From Neofamilia sp964346535 (lineage in GTDB: Bacteria; Bacillota; Clostridia; Tissierellales; Peptoniphilaceae), in the NCBI GenBank assembly GCA_964346535.1, contig CAYFUN010000001.1, positions 1 through 64,000 on the forward strand: a stretch of DNA of 64,000 bases, written 5' to 3'. How positions within the stretch are numbered: the stretch's first letter is position 1; every line of letters begins with the position of its first letter. The position numbers and the translations under genes are program-made. Shown one piece after another: positions 25,508 through 33,878 of this stretch. The notes below the pieces were generated by a model that was given only the letters and a program-made list of their open reading frames with translations, did no database searches and was not told the DNA's origin.

Positions 25508-25530
25508 AAATCCCCTAGCTTAGGGGATTT
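25508..25530. terminator. Bidirectional terminator between holA and rpsT
   Basis: AAATCCCCTA pairs with TAGGGGATTT across a 3-base loop, with an A run on the left and AT-rich sequence on the right. It lies between converging genes. Confidence 0.85.
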
Positions 25531-25532
25531 AA

Positions 25533-25799
25533 TTAATTAGACATTGCGTTAAACTTGTTTGTAAGTTGTCCAATTTTTCTAGAAATATTATTTTTATGCA
25601 TTACATTTTTTGCTTCAGCTTGTCTGTATTTCTTTTCAGCTAAGTCAAGATATTTTTTTGCATCTTCAACTGAATTTTCAGCAACAGCTTTTTCAAACTT
25701 TTTAACATAAGTTTTAATTTCTGATTTAATTGCTCTATTTCTAGCTTCATTTCTTTTAGCTATTTCAACTCTTTTAATAGATGATTTAATGTTTGCCAT
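25533..25799 (-). CDS. rpsT: 30S ribosomal protein S20
   Basis: An 88-residue, very basic protein with the S20 start MANIKSSIKRVEIAKRNEARN and the later VMHKNNISRKIGQLTNKF. It binds 16S rRNA early in small-subunit assembly. GGAGGTGG precedes the ATG. It has its own promoter (25837-25865) and a shared terminator. The start uses Met-Ala-Asn-Ile as in most Firmicutes. Confidence 0.97.
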   Translation of the reverse strand: MANIKSSIKRVEIAKRNEARNRAIKSEIKTYVKKFEKAVAENSVEDAKKYLDLAEKKYRQAEAKNVMHKNNISRKIGQLTNKFNAMSN

Positions 25800-25836
25800 A
25801 GTCCACCTCCAAGATAAAAATTATTTCGCATACTTT

Positions 25837-25865
25837 ATTATATGTTACTTGCCCCATAATTTCAA
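25837..25865 (-). promoter_or_regulatory. Predicted rpsT promoter
   Basis: On the minus strand TTGAAA (25865-25860), a 17-base spacer and a perfect TATAAT (25842-25837) lie about 40 bases before the rpsT start. Confidence 0.75.
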
Positions 25866-26023
25866 GAAAAATAAATATTTTTTCAAAAATAATGACTAGA
25901 ACACAAGATTAAAGACTCAAAAATGAGCTTTTATTAGCAGGCACTTTATAATTTTTCACTTTTCTGATAAAATGTATAAGTATTAAACTAGTATTTAACA
26001 GCTAGCTCTGCTTAAATATAATT

Positions 26024-26053
26024 TTTACAAAAACTTTGTTTGATTAATATAAA
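26024..26053 (+). promoter_or_regulatory. Predicted lepA promoter
   Basis: TTTACA (26024-26029), an 18-base spacer and TATAAA (26048-26053) lie 32 bases before the lepA ATG, in the divergent 286-base rpsT-lepA interval. I see nothing else in that interval. Confidence 0.5.
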
Positions 26054-26085
26054 TATGAAGATTTAATAAGAGGAGTTAAAAATTT

Positions 26086-27885
26086 ATGGACAAAAACATT
26101 AGAAATTTTTCTATAATAGCCCATATTGACCACGGAAAGTCAACACTTGCTGATAGACTAATTGAAAACACAGGAACAATGGCCGCGAGAGATATTTCTG
26201 ACCAGGTTCTTGATAGCATGGACCTAGAAAGAGAACGTGGCATTACAATTAAATTAAAAGCAGTTCGACTAAACTATAAGGCCAAAGACGGCAAGGATTA
26301 TATTTTTAATCTTATAGACACTCCAGGTCATGTTGACTTTAACTACGAAGTTTCAAGATCTTTAGCTGCATGTGAAGGCGCTATTTTAGTTGTTGATGCA
26401 GCCCAAGGCATAGAGGCCCAAACTTTGGCTAATGTATATCTTGCCCTAGACCAAGACCTTGAAATTATTCCTGTTATTAATAAAATCGACCTGCCATCTG
26501 CAGAACCTGAAAGAGTAAAACATGAGATCGAAGACATAATTGGCTTAGATGCTTCTGACGCTCCATTAATTTCTGCAAAAACAGGACTAAATATAGATGA
26601 TGTTCTAGAAGCAATAGTTGAAAAGGTTCCAGCTCCATCAGGCCAAGATGACGGACCTCTAAAGGCCCTTTTATTTGATTCAATTTATGACCCATACAGG
26701 GGAGTAATTTGTTTTATTAGAGTCTTTGATGGAAATATTAAACCAGGATCAATGATTAAATTTATGGCCAATGGTGCAGAATTTGAAGTTGATGAAGTAG
26801 GCTATGTTTCTGATGGACAAATTCTAGCCAAAGAACTTAAGGCAGGTGAAGTAGGATTTTTCACTGCCTCAATAAAAGATGTAAAATACGCTAGAGTTGG
26901 GGACACGATTACTGATGCAAATAATCCAACAACTCAGGCCCTTCCTGGTTATAAGGAAGCTGTGTCTATGGTTTATTGTGGAATTTATCCTGCAGAGGGA
27001 GAAGAATTTACAAATATTAGAGATGCCCTAGAAAAACTTCAAGTAAACGACGCCTCACTTTCTTTTGAACAAGAAACATCTCAGGCCCTAGGTTTTGGAT
27101 ACAGGTGTGGCTTCTTGGGACTTTTGCACATGGAAATTATCCAAGAAAGACTTGAAAGAGAATTTAATTTAGATATTATTACAACAGCTCCATCGGTAAT
27201 CTATAAGGTTCATAAAACAGACGGAAGTGTTCTTGAAATTCAAAATCCATCAAACCTTCCGCCGCTAACTGAAATTAAAAAGATGGAAGAACCAATAGTA
27301 AATGCAACTATTATGGCCCCATCTGACTATGTAGGAACAATAATGGAGCTTTGCCAAGGAAAGAGGGGAGTTTTCCAAAACATAGAATACTTAGACACTA
27401 CAAGAGTTGCTGTCCACTACCAGCTTCCTCTTAATGAAGTTGTCTATGACTTTTTTGACGCCTTAAAATCAAAAACTTCAGGTTATGCCTCTTTAGACTA
27501 TGAAATGGCAGGCTATGAAGAAAGCGACTTAGTCAAGTTAGATATTTTAATTAATGGCGAACTAGTTGACGCCTTATCTTTAATAGTTCATAGGGACAAG
27601 GCCTATGATAGAGGAAGAAATATTTGCGAAAGACTAGTAGACGAAATTCCAAGACACCAATTTGCTATTCCTATCCAAGCAGCAGTTGGAAATAAAATTA
27701 TTGCTAGAGAAACTATTAGGGCCTTAAGAAAAGATGTTTTATCTAAGTGTTACGGTGGAGATATTTCTAGAAAGAAAAAACTTCTTGAAAAACAAAAAGA
27801 AGGTAAGAAGAGAATGAGACAAATTGGCTCAGTTGAAGTTCCTCAAAATGCCTTCTTAGCTGTTTTGAAATACGATGAAAACTAA
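26086..27885 (+). CDS. lepA: Elongation factor 4 (LepA)
   Basis: A 599-residue translational GTPase. G1 is AHIDHGKSTLADRL, switch II DTPGHVDFNYEVSRS, and G4 NKIDLP. The C-terminal unique domain ends with KKKLLEKQKEGKKRMRQIGSVEVPQNAFLAVL, which is specific for LepA. It acts on stalled or back-translocated ribosomes and in 30S biogenesis. GAGGAGTTAAAAATTT precedes the ATG. It overlaps hemW by 11 bases; lepA-hemW adjacency is widespread in Firmicutes. Confidence 0.97.
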   Translation: MDKNIRNFSIIAHIDHGKSTLADRLIENTGTMAARDISDQVLDSMDLERERGITIKLKAVRLNYKAKDGKDYIFNLIDTPGHVDFNYEVSRSLAACEGAILVVDAAQGIEAQTLANVYLALDQDLEIIPVINKIDLPSAEPERVKHEIEDIIGLDASDAPLISAKTGLNIDDVLEAIVEKVPAPSGQDDGPLKALLFDSIYDPYRGVICFIRVFDGNIKPGSMIKFMANGAEFEVDEVGYVSDGQILAKELKAGEVGFFTASIKDVKYARVGDTITDANNPTTQALPGYKEAVSMVYCGIYPAEGEEFTNIRDALEKLQVNDASLSFEQETSQALGFGYRCGFLGLLHMEIIQERLEREFNLDIITTAPSVIYKVHKTDGSVLEIQNPSNLPPLTEIKKMEEPIVNATIMAPSDYVGTIMELCQGKRGVFQNIEYLDTTRVAVHYQLPLNEVVYDFFDALKSKTSGYASLDYEMAGYEESDLVKLDILINGELVDALSLIVHRDKAYDRGRNICERLVDEIPRHQFAIPIQAAVGNKIIARETIRALRKDVLSKCYGGDISRKKKLLEKQKEGKKRMRQIGSVEVPQNAFLAVLKYDEN

Positions 27886-29020
27886 GCTAGGACTTTATAT
27901 CCACATACCTTTTTGCCAGCAAAAATGTTCTTACTGTGATTTTAATTCTTTTAAATCATCAGCAGACCAAAGAAGTAATTATATAAATGCTTTAATAAAA
28001 GAAATTTCTTTGCAGGGACCAGTTTATAAAGACTATGTAGTTGATAGTATTTTTATAGGCGGAGGAACGCCATCGATTTTAGATGGACAAGAAATTAAAA
28101 AAGTTTCCAAGGCCTTGAGAGAAAAATTCTCTATAGCTGAAGACCTTGAATTTACTATTGAACTTAATCCAAACTCTGTTGACCTTGAAAAATTTAAAGC
28201 CTACAAGGAAGCAGGAATTAATAGGCTAAGCTTTGGCGGCCAGTCTTTTAACAATAAGGAACTAAAAGACCTAGGCAGGATCCATAAGGCTTCTGATATT
28301 TTTACAGCTATTGATTTAGCTAAATCTAAAGGCTTTAAAAATATTAGCTTAGACCTAATGTTAGGTATTCCTGGCCAGACTTTAGAATCCTTAGAGGATT
28401 CCTTAGAAAAAGCTGTATCTTTAGACCTAAAGCACTTGTCAGTTTATTCTTTGATTTTAGAAGAGGGAACAAGACTTTATGACCTGGCAACAAAGACCAG
28501 TAAAATAAATTTGCCAGATGAGGCCTTAGAAAGGGACATGTATCATTTTACAAAAAACTTTTTAAGTACTTCTGGTTTTTATCAATATGAAATTTCAAAC
28601 TTTTCAAAAGAGGGCTTTGAGTCTAGGCACAATTTAAAGTACTGGTCCTATGAAGATTATTTAGGCCTAGGTCTATCAAGCTCTTCTAAGATCGGCAATA
28701 AAAGATTTGCAAACGTAGATGGCTTTTCTTCTTATATAGAAGCCTTAGAAAATAATTTATTGCCAGTAAAAGAAAGAGAAGTTTTAACTAAACAAGATCA
28801 AATTAACGAATATATATTTATGGGCCTTAGAAAAACTGAAGGATTTTCTTACGAGAAATTAGAAGAGATTTTTTCTTTGGATTTTCTAAGTGCATATAAA
28901 AATGAAATAGAAAAGAACTTAAATTTAGGCTTAATTATCTTAGACAATGAAAACCTAAGGCTAACAGAAAAAGGTTTAGACTTAGCCAACCAAGTAGAAT
29001 TAGATTTTTATAGATTATAG
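27875..29020 (+). CDS. hemW: Radical-SAM heme chaperone HemW
   Basis: A 381-residue radical-SAM protein. The cluster motif is CQQKCSYCDF near residue 14-23 and GGGTPS follows at about 63-68. The sequence and length suit HemW (formerly HemN-like), which binds heme and passes it to respiratory proteins, rather than true coproporphyrinogen dehydrogenase HemN. HSVYSLILEEGT-like text (LSVYSLILEEGTRLY) and RHNLKYWSYEDYLGLGLSSSS are typical. It starts inside lepA. In a fermentative anaerobe its heme target is not obvious, yet the gene is very widely kept. Confidence 0.9.
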   Translation: MKTKLGLYIHIPFCQQKCSYCDFNSFKSSADQRSNYINALIKEISLQGPVYKDYVVDSIFIGGGTPSILDGQEIKKVSKALREKFSIAEDLEFTIELNPNSVDLEKFKAYKEAGINRLSFGGQSFNNKELKDLGRIHKASDIFTAIDLAKSKGFKNISLDLMLGIPGQTLESLEDSLEKAVSLDLKHLSVYSLILEEGTRLYDLATKTSKINLPDEALERDMYHFTKNFLSTSGFYQYEISNFSKEGFESRHNLKYWSYEDYLGLGLSSSSKIGNKRFANVDGFSSYIEALENNLLPVKEREVLTKQDQINEYIFMGLRKTEGFSYEKLEEIFSLDFLSAYKNEIEKNLNLGLIILDNENLRLTEKGLDLANQVELDFYRL

Positions 29021-29030
29021 GAAGGATTTT

Positions 29031-30056
29031 ATGCTTACAAGCAATTTTGTAAATAAGAGAAATAATTTTGAGATAAAAGAAATATGGAACTACCTGCAGA
29101 CCCATGGAGTGGTCTATGACAATCCTGAAGTTAGTGTAGTTGTTAGAGACCAGGGAAAAATAATTGGAACCGGGTCACTTGACGGCAAGGTTATGAAATA
29201 TTTCTTTTTAGAAGACGATTATAAGGGGCAGGGGATCTTAGCTCAAATTTATAATATGCTTTTAACCTATCTCCTAGACCAAGGTATTACTGAACATTTT
29301 ATATTTACAAAACCTGAAAATTATTATATCTTTAAGGGAATTGGTTTAAAAAAAGTAATTGAAACCGATAAAGTTCTTTTGTTAGAAGGTGGCTTTACCA
29401 CTTATAAAAAGTGGGTAAAATCTATTAAAGACCAGTTAAATCCTAATGCTTCTACTAGGGGAGCCATTGTCGCTAATTGCAATCCAATGACAAAGGGCCA
29501 TAAGTTTCTCATGGAATATGCAAAGTCTAAAGTCGATGAGCTAATAATTTTTGTTGTTGAAGAAAATAAGTCAGTTTTTCCTACAGAAGTTAGGTATAAT
29601 ATAGTGAAGAATGAATATAAAAATGACCCAAAGGTCCTAGTTGTCAAAGGCGGCAACTATATTATTTCTCAAGGCACCTTTCCAACTTACTTCTTAAAAA
29701 AAATTGACGACTCTTTAGATATTTATACTGAATTAGATGCAAAAATATTCTCTGAAAGAATTGCCAAAGATTTAGACATAGATTACAGGTTTGTTGGAGA
29801 TGAGCCAATAGACAGACTTACTGCCAAGTACAATGAAAAACTATACAAGTCTACCCTAGGCGTGAAACTAAGGCTAGAAAAAATTGATAGAAAAATTGAA
29901 CTAGGCAGCCCCATATCTGCATCAAGAGTTAGAAGGCTTATTAAAGAAGGGAAGACCGAAAAGGCTTATCCACTCCTAGTAGATAGCACTATAGAGTTTT
30001 TACAAAGCCCTGAAGGGGAGAAAATTATAAAAAAAATCCAAGAGAGTGAGAATTAA
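29031..30056 (+). CDS. citC: Citrate lyase ligase (acetate:SH-citrate lyase ligase)
   Basis: A 341-residue protein of the CitC family. The first 125 residues are a GNAT-like domain (VVVRDQGKIIGTGSL, YKGQGILAQIYNMLL, FTKPENYYIFKGIGL). The rest is a nucleotidyltransferase with NCNPMTKGHKFLMEYA (HxGH-like) and ISASRVRRLIKEG (ISxSxVR). CitC uses ATP and acetate to acetylate the prosthetic group on the citrate lyase acyl carrier protein. No citD, citE, citF, citX or citG is within the window. It sits 10 bases after hemW and 2 bases before a glycosidase gene. A related substrate is possible. Confidence 0.88.
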   Translation: MLTSNFVNKRNNFEIKEIWNYLQTHGVVYDNPEVSVVVRDQGKIIGTGSLDGKVMKYFFLEDDYKGQGILAQIYNMLLTYLLDQGITEHFIFTKPENYYIFKGIGLKKVIETDKVLLLEGGFTTYKKWVKSIKDQLNPNASTRGAIVANCNPMTKGHKFLMEYAKSKVDELIIFVVEENKSVFPTEVRYNIVKNEYKNDPKVLVVKGGNYIISQGTFPTYFLKKIDDSLDIYTELDAKIFSERIAKDLDIDYRFVGDEPIDRLTAKYNEKLYKSTLGVKLRLEKIDRKIELGSPISASRVRRLIKEGKTEKAYPLLVDSTIEFLQSPEGEKIIKKIQESEN

Positions 30057-30058
30057 CT

Positions 30059-31699
30059 ATGAAAAAATTAATTGTATTTTTACTTATTCTTCTGTTGATG
30101 TTTGGCGGAGTGTATGTATTCTTTTTTAGAAACGGTGAATCAGATGATACATCTACACTTTACACAGACAACAGATTAATTTATGAAGGTGACCTTCAAG
30201 ATGAATCCTACCTAAAGGTAATTGATGGCCAAGTTTATATTGCCCTAAACTTTATTAAAGAAAAAATAGATGAAACTGTTTTTTATGATAGCAATGAACA
30301 AACAGTTGTCTTTACTAATGACAAGTCTGTTAGAAGATATAAACTAAATGAACTTACAGGAACTAGTAATGATGTAGAAATTTCCTTAAGAGCTCCATTA
30401 ACAGAAATAGATGGGGAAGTGATGGTTCCTATTGAAGCCTTTGTCTATGACTATCCAATAGATTTAAAATATAACTCTGAAGAAAAAGTAGTTACTATTG
30501 ACAGGACTGATAGAGAATATATGACTGCCAAGGTAACAGTAAACACTTCTTATCTAAGAGAAGAAGCCAGTTCAAAATCTCCAATAGTAAAAATAATGTC
30601 AAAAGATGATCAAGTTTATGTCTATGGAGAAACAGCAGAATGGTATAAGGTAAGACAGCTAGAAGGCAAAACTGGTTATATGAGAAAGAGACACCTAGAG
30701 CTTTCCTATGACCTAAAAGAATTTTCTAGAGCCAAAGATCCTGTAGAAACAGCCAAAGAAGAAAGAAAAGAAAAAATAAATCTTCTTTGGGATTATACAT
30801 CAATAAAAACTCCAAATGGCGATTCAGTTGAAAACTTAGTAGGCGTTAATGTTTTATCGCCTACTTGGTTTTCTTTAAATGAAGATTTTTCAATAGATGA
30901 CAGGTCAAATCTTGAATATGTAAAAAAGGCCCAAGGCTATGGGATGGAAATTTGGCCAATGTTTGACAATTCTTTCAAAGAAGGACTAACAGAACTTGCT
31001 TTAAAATCAACTAGCAGGAGGCAAGAAATAATAGCCGACGTTTTTAAAAAATGCCAGGCTCTTGGAGTTGATGGAATCAATATAGACTTTGAACATATTA
31101 ACGTAGAGACAAGGGATAATTTTTCTCAATTTGTAAGAGAGCTTTATCCTATTTTTTCTGAAGCGGGAATGACTGTAAGTGTTGATGTTATTCCTAGAAT
31201 TTTTTCTGAAATTGAAAAAGAACCCTATGACAGAAAGGCTTTAGCTGAAACAGCAGATTATATTATGCTAATGGCCTATGACCAACACTGGTCTTCTAGC
31301 CAAACAGCAGGATCAGTTGCTGAATACTCTTGGGTTGAAGCCAATACCAACGTTTTGTTTAGGTCAATTCCAATGGAAAAGTTTGTACTTTGCCTGCCTT
31401 TATACACAAGAATTTGGTTTGACAAGGGAGGAAAAGTTACTTCTCAATCTGTCTCTATGGAAGTTGCCAATGAATTTATAAGTAATAACAATATTGAAAT
31501 GGAATGGGATTCAAAGGCCAAGCAAAAAGTTGGCCACAAGCAAATAGGCGATTCACTTGTTTCAATTTGGCTAGAAGATGGCCAATCTATAAAGGCAAAA
31601 TCATCTCTAGTTGAAAAATATGGCTTAGCTGGGGTTGCTTCTTGGAGAAAGGGCTTTGAAACCTTGGATATTTGGAGTATAATAGATGAAAACATTTAG
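30059..31699 (+). CDS. Membrane-anchored GH18-type glycosidase with SH3 domain
   Basis: A 546-residue exported protein. A single N-terminal hydrophobic segment (residues 4-23) likely anchors it outside. A copper-amine-oxidase-like N domain follows (about 40-155, DGQVYIALNFIKEKI). A bacterial SH3 domain lies at about 160-220 (VNTSYLREEASSKSPIVKI, KTGYMRKRHLEL). The glycosyl hydrolase 18 domain runs from about 240, with the active-site strand DGINIDFEHI (catalytic Glu after DF) and MLMAYDQHWSS. Such enzymes cleave N-acetylglucosamine links in peptidoglycan or chitin; the wall is the likely target. It is the last gene of lepA-hemW-citC. Confidence 0.88.
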   Translation: MKKLIVFLLILLLMFGGVYVFFFRNGESDDTSTLYTDNRLIYEGDLQDESYLKVIDGQVYIALNFIKEKIDETVFYDSNEQTVVFTNDKSVRRYKLNELTGTSNDVEISLRAPLTEIDGEVMVPIEAFVYDYPIDLKYNSEEKVVTIDRTDREYMTAKVTVNTSYLREEASSKSPIVKIMSKDDQVYVYGETAEWYKVRQLEGKTGYMRKRHLELSYDLKEFSRAKDPVETAKEERKEKINLLWDYTSIKTPNGDSVENLVGVNVLSPTWFSLNEDFSIDDRSNLEYVKKAQGYGMEIWPMFDNSFKEGLTELALKSTSRRQEIIADVFKKCQALGVDGINIDFEHINVETRDNFSQFVRELYPIFSEAGMTVSVDVIPRIFSEIEKEPYDRKALAETADYIMLMAYDQHWSSSQTAGSVAEYSWVEANTNVLFRSIPMEKFVLCLPLYTRIWFDKGGKVTSQSVSMEVANEFISNNNIEMEWDSKAKQKVGHKQIGDSLVSIWLEDGQSIKAKSSLVEKYGLAGVASWRKGFETLDIWSIIDENI

Positions 31700-31714
31700 A
31701 AATTTCACAAAGAT

Positions 31715-31743
31715 TTAACAAAACATTCTCAAATGCTTATAGA
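31715..31743 (+). promoter_or_regulatory. Predicted promoter of the phospholipase C-like gene
   Basis: TTAACA (31715-31720), a 17-base spacer and TATAGA (31738-31743) lie 46 bases before the ATG at 31790. Confidence 0.5.
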
Positions 31744-31789
31744 TAATTTAGTAATATTATATTGAAAAAATTAAAAAGGGGTGGTTCCA

Positions 31790-32425
31790 ATGCACGCACA
31801 AACCCACAAACTTATAAGCCAAAACTTATATGAATTTGTATTAGAAAACTACGACATTGAACTAAACAAGAAAATGCTAGACTGGGGGTCTGTAGCTCCA
31901 GATATTTTACCAAAATACAAATTATACAGACACTACTATGACAACAGCATTGATTATATAATATACAAGATAGCAAAAATTATATTTTTAAATAGGTTTT
32001 TAGATTTTACAAATGGATCTTATATAATCCTAAAGGCTTTTTCTAGAGACTTAGGTATTATTTCTCATTATCTATCAGACTTTACCTGTAGGGCTCATGC
32101 TGACAGATGGGAATTTCCAAAGTCCTTAGTAAAGCATGTTAAGTATGAAATAGATTTAAATGACAAGTCTAAAAGCCATGAGTTTTCTCATATTGACATA
32201 GAATTCGAACCATTTGAATCAGGTGCTGCTTCTAGCCTAGAAGAGCTTGTTATAATTAAGAAAAATATTGAAAAGGTAGTTAATTCTTATTTAGAAGAAG
32301 AGCCTAATTTCCAAACAGATTTAGACTATGCTCTTGCCCTAAACAAGGCTGTTTATCAATTTATAATTGAAAGCATTTTAGCCTACAACTACAAAGAATC
32401 TACAGACCTTGCATTTGGATATTAA
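31790..32425 (+). CDS. Zinc-dependent phospholipase C-like protein
   Basis: A 211-residue protein of the zinc-dependent phospholipase C (pfam00882-like) family. I start at ATG 31790, after AAAGGGGTGG, rather than at GTG 31781. The family pattern of metal-binding His and Asp residues is visible: MHAQTHKLI at the start, WGSVAPDILPKYKLYRHYY, and ISHYLSDFTCRAHADRW. There is no signal peptide, unlike classical secreted phospholipases, so it is probably intracellular and its substrate is unknown. Similar short forms are frequent in anaerobic Firmicutes. It has its own promoter and a strong terminator. Confidence 0.83.
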   Translation: MHAQTHKLISQNLYEFVLENYDIELNKKMLDWGSVAPDILPKYKLYRHYYDNSIDYIIYKIAKIIFLNRFLDFTNGSYIILKAFSRDLGIISHYLSDFTCRAHADRWEFPKSLVKHVKYEIDLNDKSKSHEFSHIDIEFEPFESGAASSLEELVIIKKNIEKVVNSYLEEEPNFQTDLDYALALNKAVYQFIIESILAYNYKESTDLAFGY

Positions 32426-32451
32426 AAAGTTTCCTTCGGGGAACTTTTTTT
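32424..32451 (+). terminator. Terminator after the phospholipase C-like gene
   Basis: AAAAAGTTTCC and GGGAACTTTTTT pair around a TTCG tetraloop, directly at the stop codon, followed by a T run. Confidence 0.88.
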
Positions 32452-32592
32452 ATGAAATTAATTACTTGTCTAAAAAATTATTTTAAAATAAATAATTTGT
32501 AAAGACTTGATTAAGACTAAGTTATAAAGGTGTAATAGAAACTTAATATAGAAATTTCTTCACTTTTTTCTCACAAAGTGCAAAAAATATAG

Positions 32593-32598
32593 TATAAT
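32593..32598 (+). promoter_or_regulatory. Candidate -10 box for the 32622 gene
   Basis: TATAAT lies 12 bases before an AGGAGG ribosome site. The -35 region is weak. The preceding 150 bases (32453-32590) are AT-rich and hold nothing else I can recognise. Confidence 0.5.
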
Positions 32599-32621
32599 AT
32601 TTCTACTATAGGAGGCAAATT

Positions 32622-33353
32622 GTGTTAGCAAATAGTAATAGAGAAGTTTCTAACAGTCTAAAGAGAAAGTTCTTGTATGATAAAGATTTAAATAGCATAC
32701 ATTTATTAATAGATATTTTAAAAACTGAAGATTCTATTGGCAGCATAAGCCCAAGCTATACTTCTTTAAGAGATTTTAAAAAGTACATTAAAAGATCTCT
32801 TAGAGGAAGAGAAGGAAGAGATCTTGCTGCAAAAAATATTGCAGAATTAATTCATGATGATATTAACAGGCTAGAACTTTTACTTTATTTAGAAGGTTAC
32901 AAGGCTGGATACAGGTCTACTAAATATGTAAATCTAATAGAAAAAAGTTTTTTAAACAATTTTGAAATAGTTTGGCTTTATTCTAAAGACCATATTTATA
33001 AAGAACTAAATAGAAATCCAGACTTAATAAACTTAAAAACAAAATTACAAAACAATTTTAAAATAGAAATGAAAATGAGTCTTGGCTTAGATAAGCTTAT
33101 AAAATCTTATAGCAGACGAGTTATTAAGCCAAAGTTATTTTCAATAAATAAAAACCTTGATAGACAGGTTAAGATGTATGAAGGTTCTGACGGCAAAGCC
33201 ATACTTAAATACGAAAATAGACTTTTTAAAAAGTCTGAAATTACAAGTTTATATAGGAGTATAATTAAATTTATTTCAGAAGATAGTATTAGAATTTTGG
33301 CAGATGCTTATTGGAATGGATTAATTGAAAAAGTATTAAGGAGATATAGATAG
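32622..33353 (+). CDS. Protein of unknown function upstream of ruvC
   Basis: A 243-residue protein that I do not recognise. It starts at GTG 32622, six bases after a strong AGGAGG site (ATAGGAGGCAAATT). No signal peptide, membrane helix or cysteine is visible. It is rich in Lys, Arg, Leu and Ile and appears mostly helical, with very basic parts (KKYIKRSLRGREGRD at about 48-62 and IKSYSRRVIKPKLF at about 161-174) and a basic end (EKVLRRYR). This charge pattern would suit nucleic-acid contact, but that is inference. It is 29 bases upstream of ruvC, yet a hairpin at its stop codon may separate them. Confidence 0.72.
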   Translation: MLANSNREVSNSLKRKFLYDKDLNSIHLLIDILKTEDSIGSISPSYTSLRDFKKYIKRSLRGREGRDLAAKNIAELIHDDINRLELLLYLEGYKAGYRSTKYVNLIEKSFLNNFEIVWLYSKDHIYKELNRNPDLINLKTKLQNNFKIEMKMSLGLDKLIKSYSRRVIKPKLFSINKNLDRQVKMYEGSDGKAILKYENRLFKKSEITSLYRSIIKFISEDSIRILADAYWNGLIEKVLRRYR

Positions 33354-33377
33354 GCTAAGTTTTGTACTTAGCCTTTT
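33352..33377 (+). terminator. Terminator-like hairpin at the ruvC start
   Basis: A perfect 9-bp stem, AGGCTAAGT (33352-33360) with ACTTAGCCT (33366-33374), and a TTTGT loop, followed by TTTC. It begins inside the stop codon of the 32622 gene and ends 5-8 bases before the ruvC ATG. The T tract is short, so it may be only a partial terminator. Confidence 0.65.
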
Positions 33378-33382
33378 CATTT

Positions 33383-33877
33383 ATGAGAATTTTAGGTATA
33401 GACCCAGGACTTGCCTTAGTAGGCTTTGGGCTAATTGATATAAAGGGAAATTCATATAAGTTAGTAGACTATGGAGTCATTGAAACAAAAGCAGGCCTAC
33501 CTCTGCCTTCTAGATTGGAAAAGATTTATAAACTAATGGACAAGCTTATTGAAACTTATAAGCCTGATGAAGTTGCCTTTGAAGAATTATTTTTCAATAA
33601 AAATGTCAAGACGGCAATTTCTGTTGGCCACGCTAGGGGCGTAGAAATTTTAGCTTGTAAGAACAAGGGCCTAGATATTTTTGAATACACTCCCTTACAA
33701 ATTAAACAGGCCATTACAGGTTATGGCCGGGCAGATAAAAAACAAATTCAAGAAATGGTAAAGCTTTTACTTAATATGGAAAAGATTCCAAAACCAGATG
33801 ACGCTGCAGACGGCCTAGCTGTTGCAATAACCCATGCAAGTTCGCTTAATTTTAAAGATATGTTTAGGATGAGATAA
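33383..33877 (+). CDS. ruvC: Holliday junction endodeoxyribonuclease RuvC
   Basis: A 164-residue RuvC. It starts MRILGIDPGLALVGFGLI with the first catalytic Asp in GIDPG. FEELFF carries the catalytic Glu, and PDDAADGLAVAITHA the last acidic pair. ATG 33383 matches the family start; a TTG 33362 extension would place the start in a hairpin. No Shine-Dalgarno sequence precedes it. RuvC cuts Holliday junctions after RuvAB branch migration. ruvA begins one base after the ruvC stop codon and ruvB follows, a complete ruvCAB unit. Confidence 0.95.
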   Translation: MRILGIDPGLALVGFGLIDIKGNSYKLVDYGVIETKAGLPLPSRLEKIYKLMDKLIETYKPDEVAFEELFFNKNVKTAISVGHARGVEILACKNKGLDIFEYTPLQIKQAITGYGRADKKQIQEMVKLLLNMEKIPKPDDAADGLAVAITHASSLNFKDMFRMR

Positions 33878-33878
33878 G

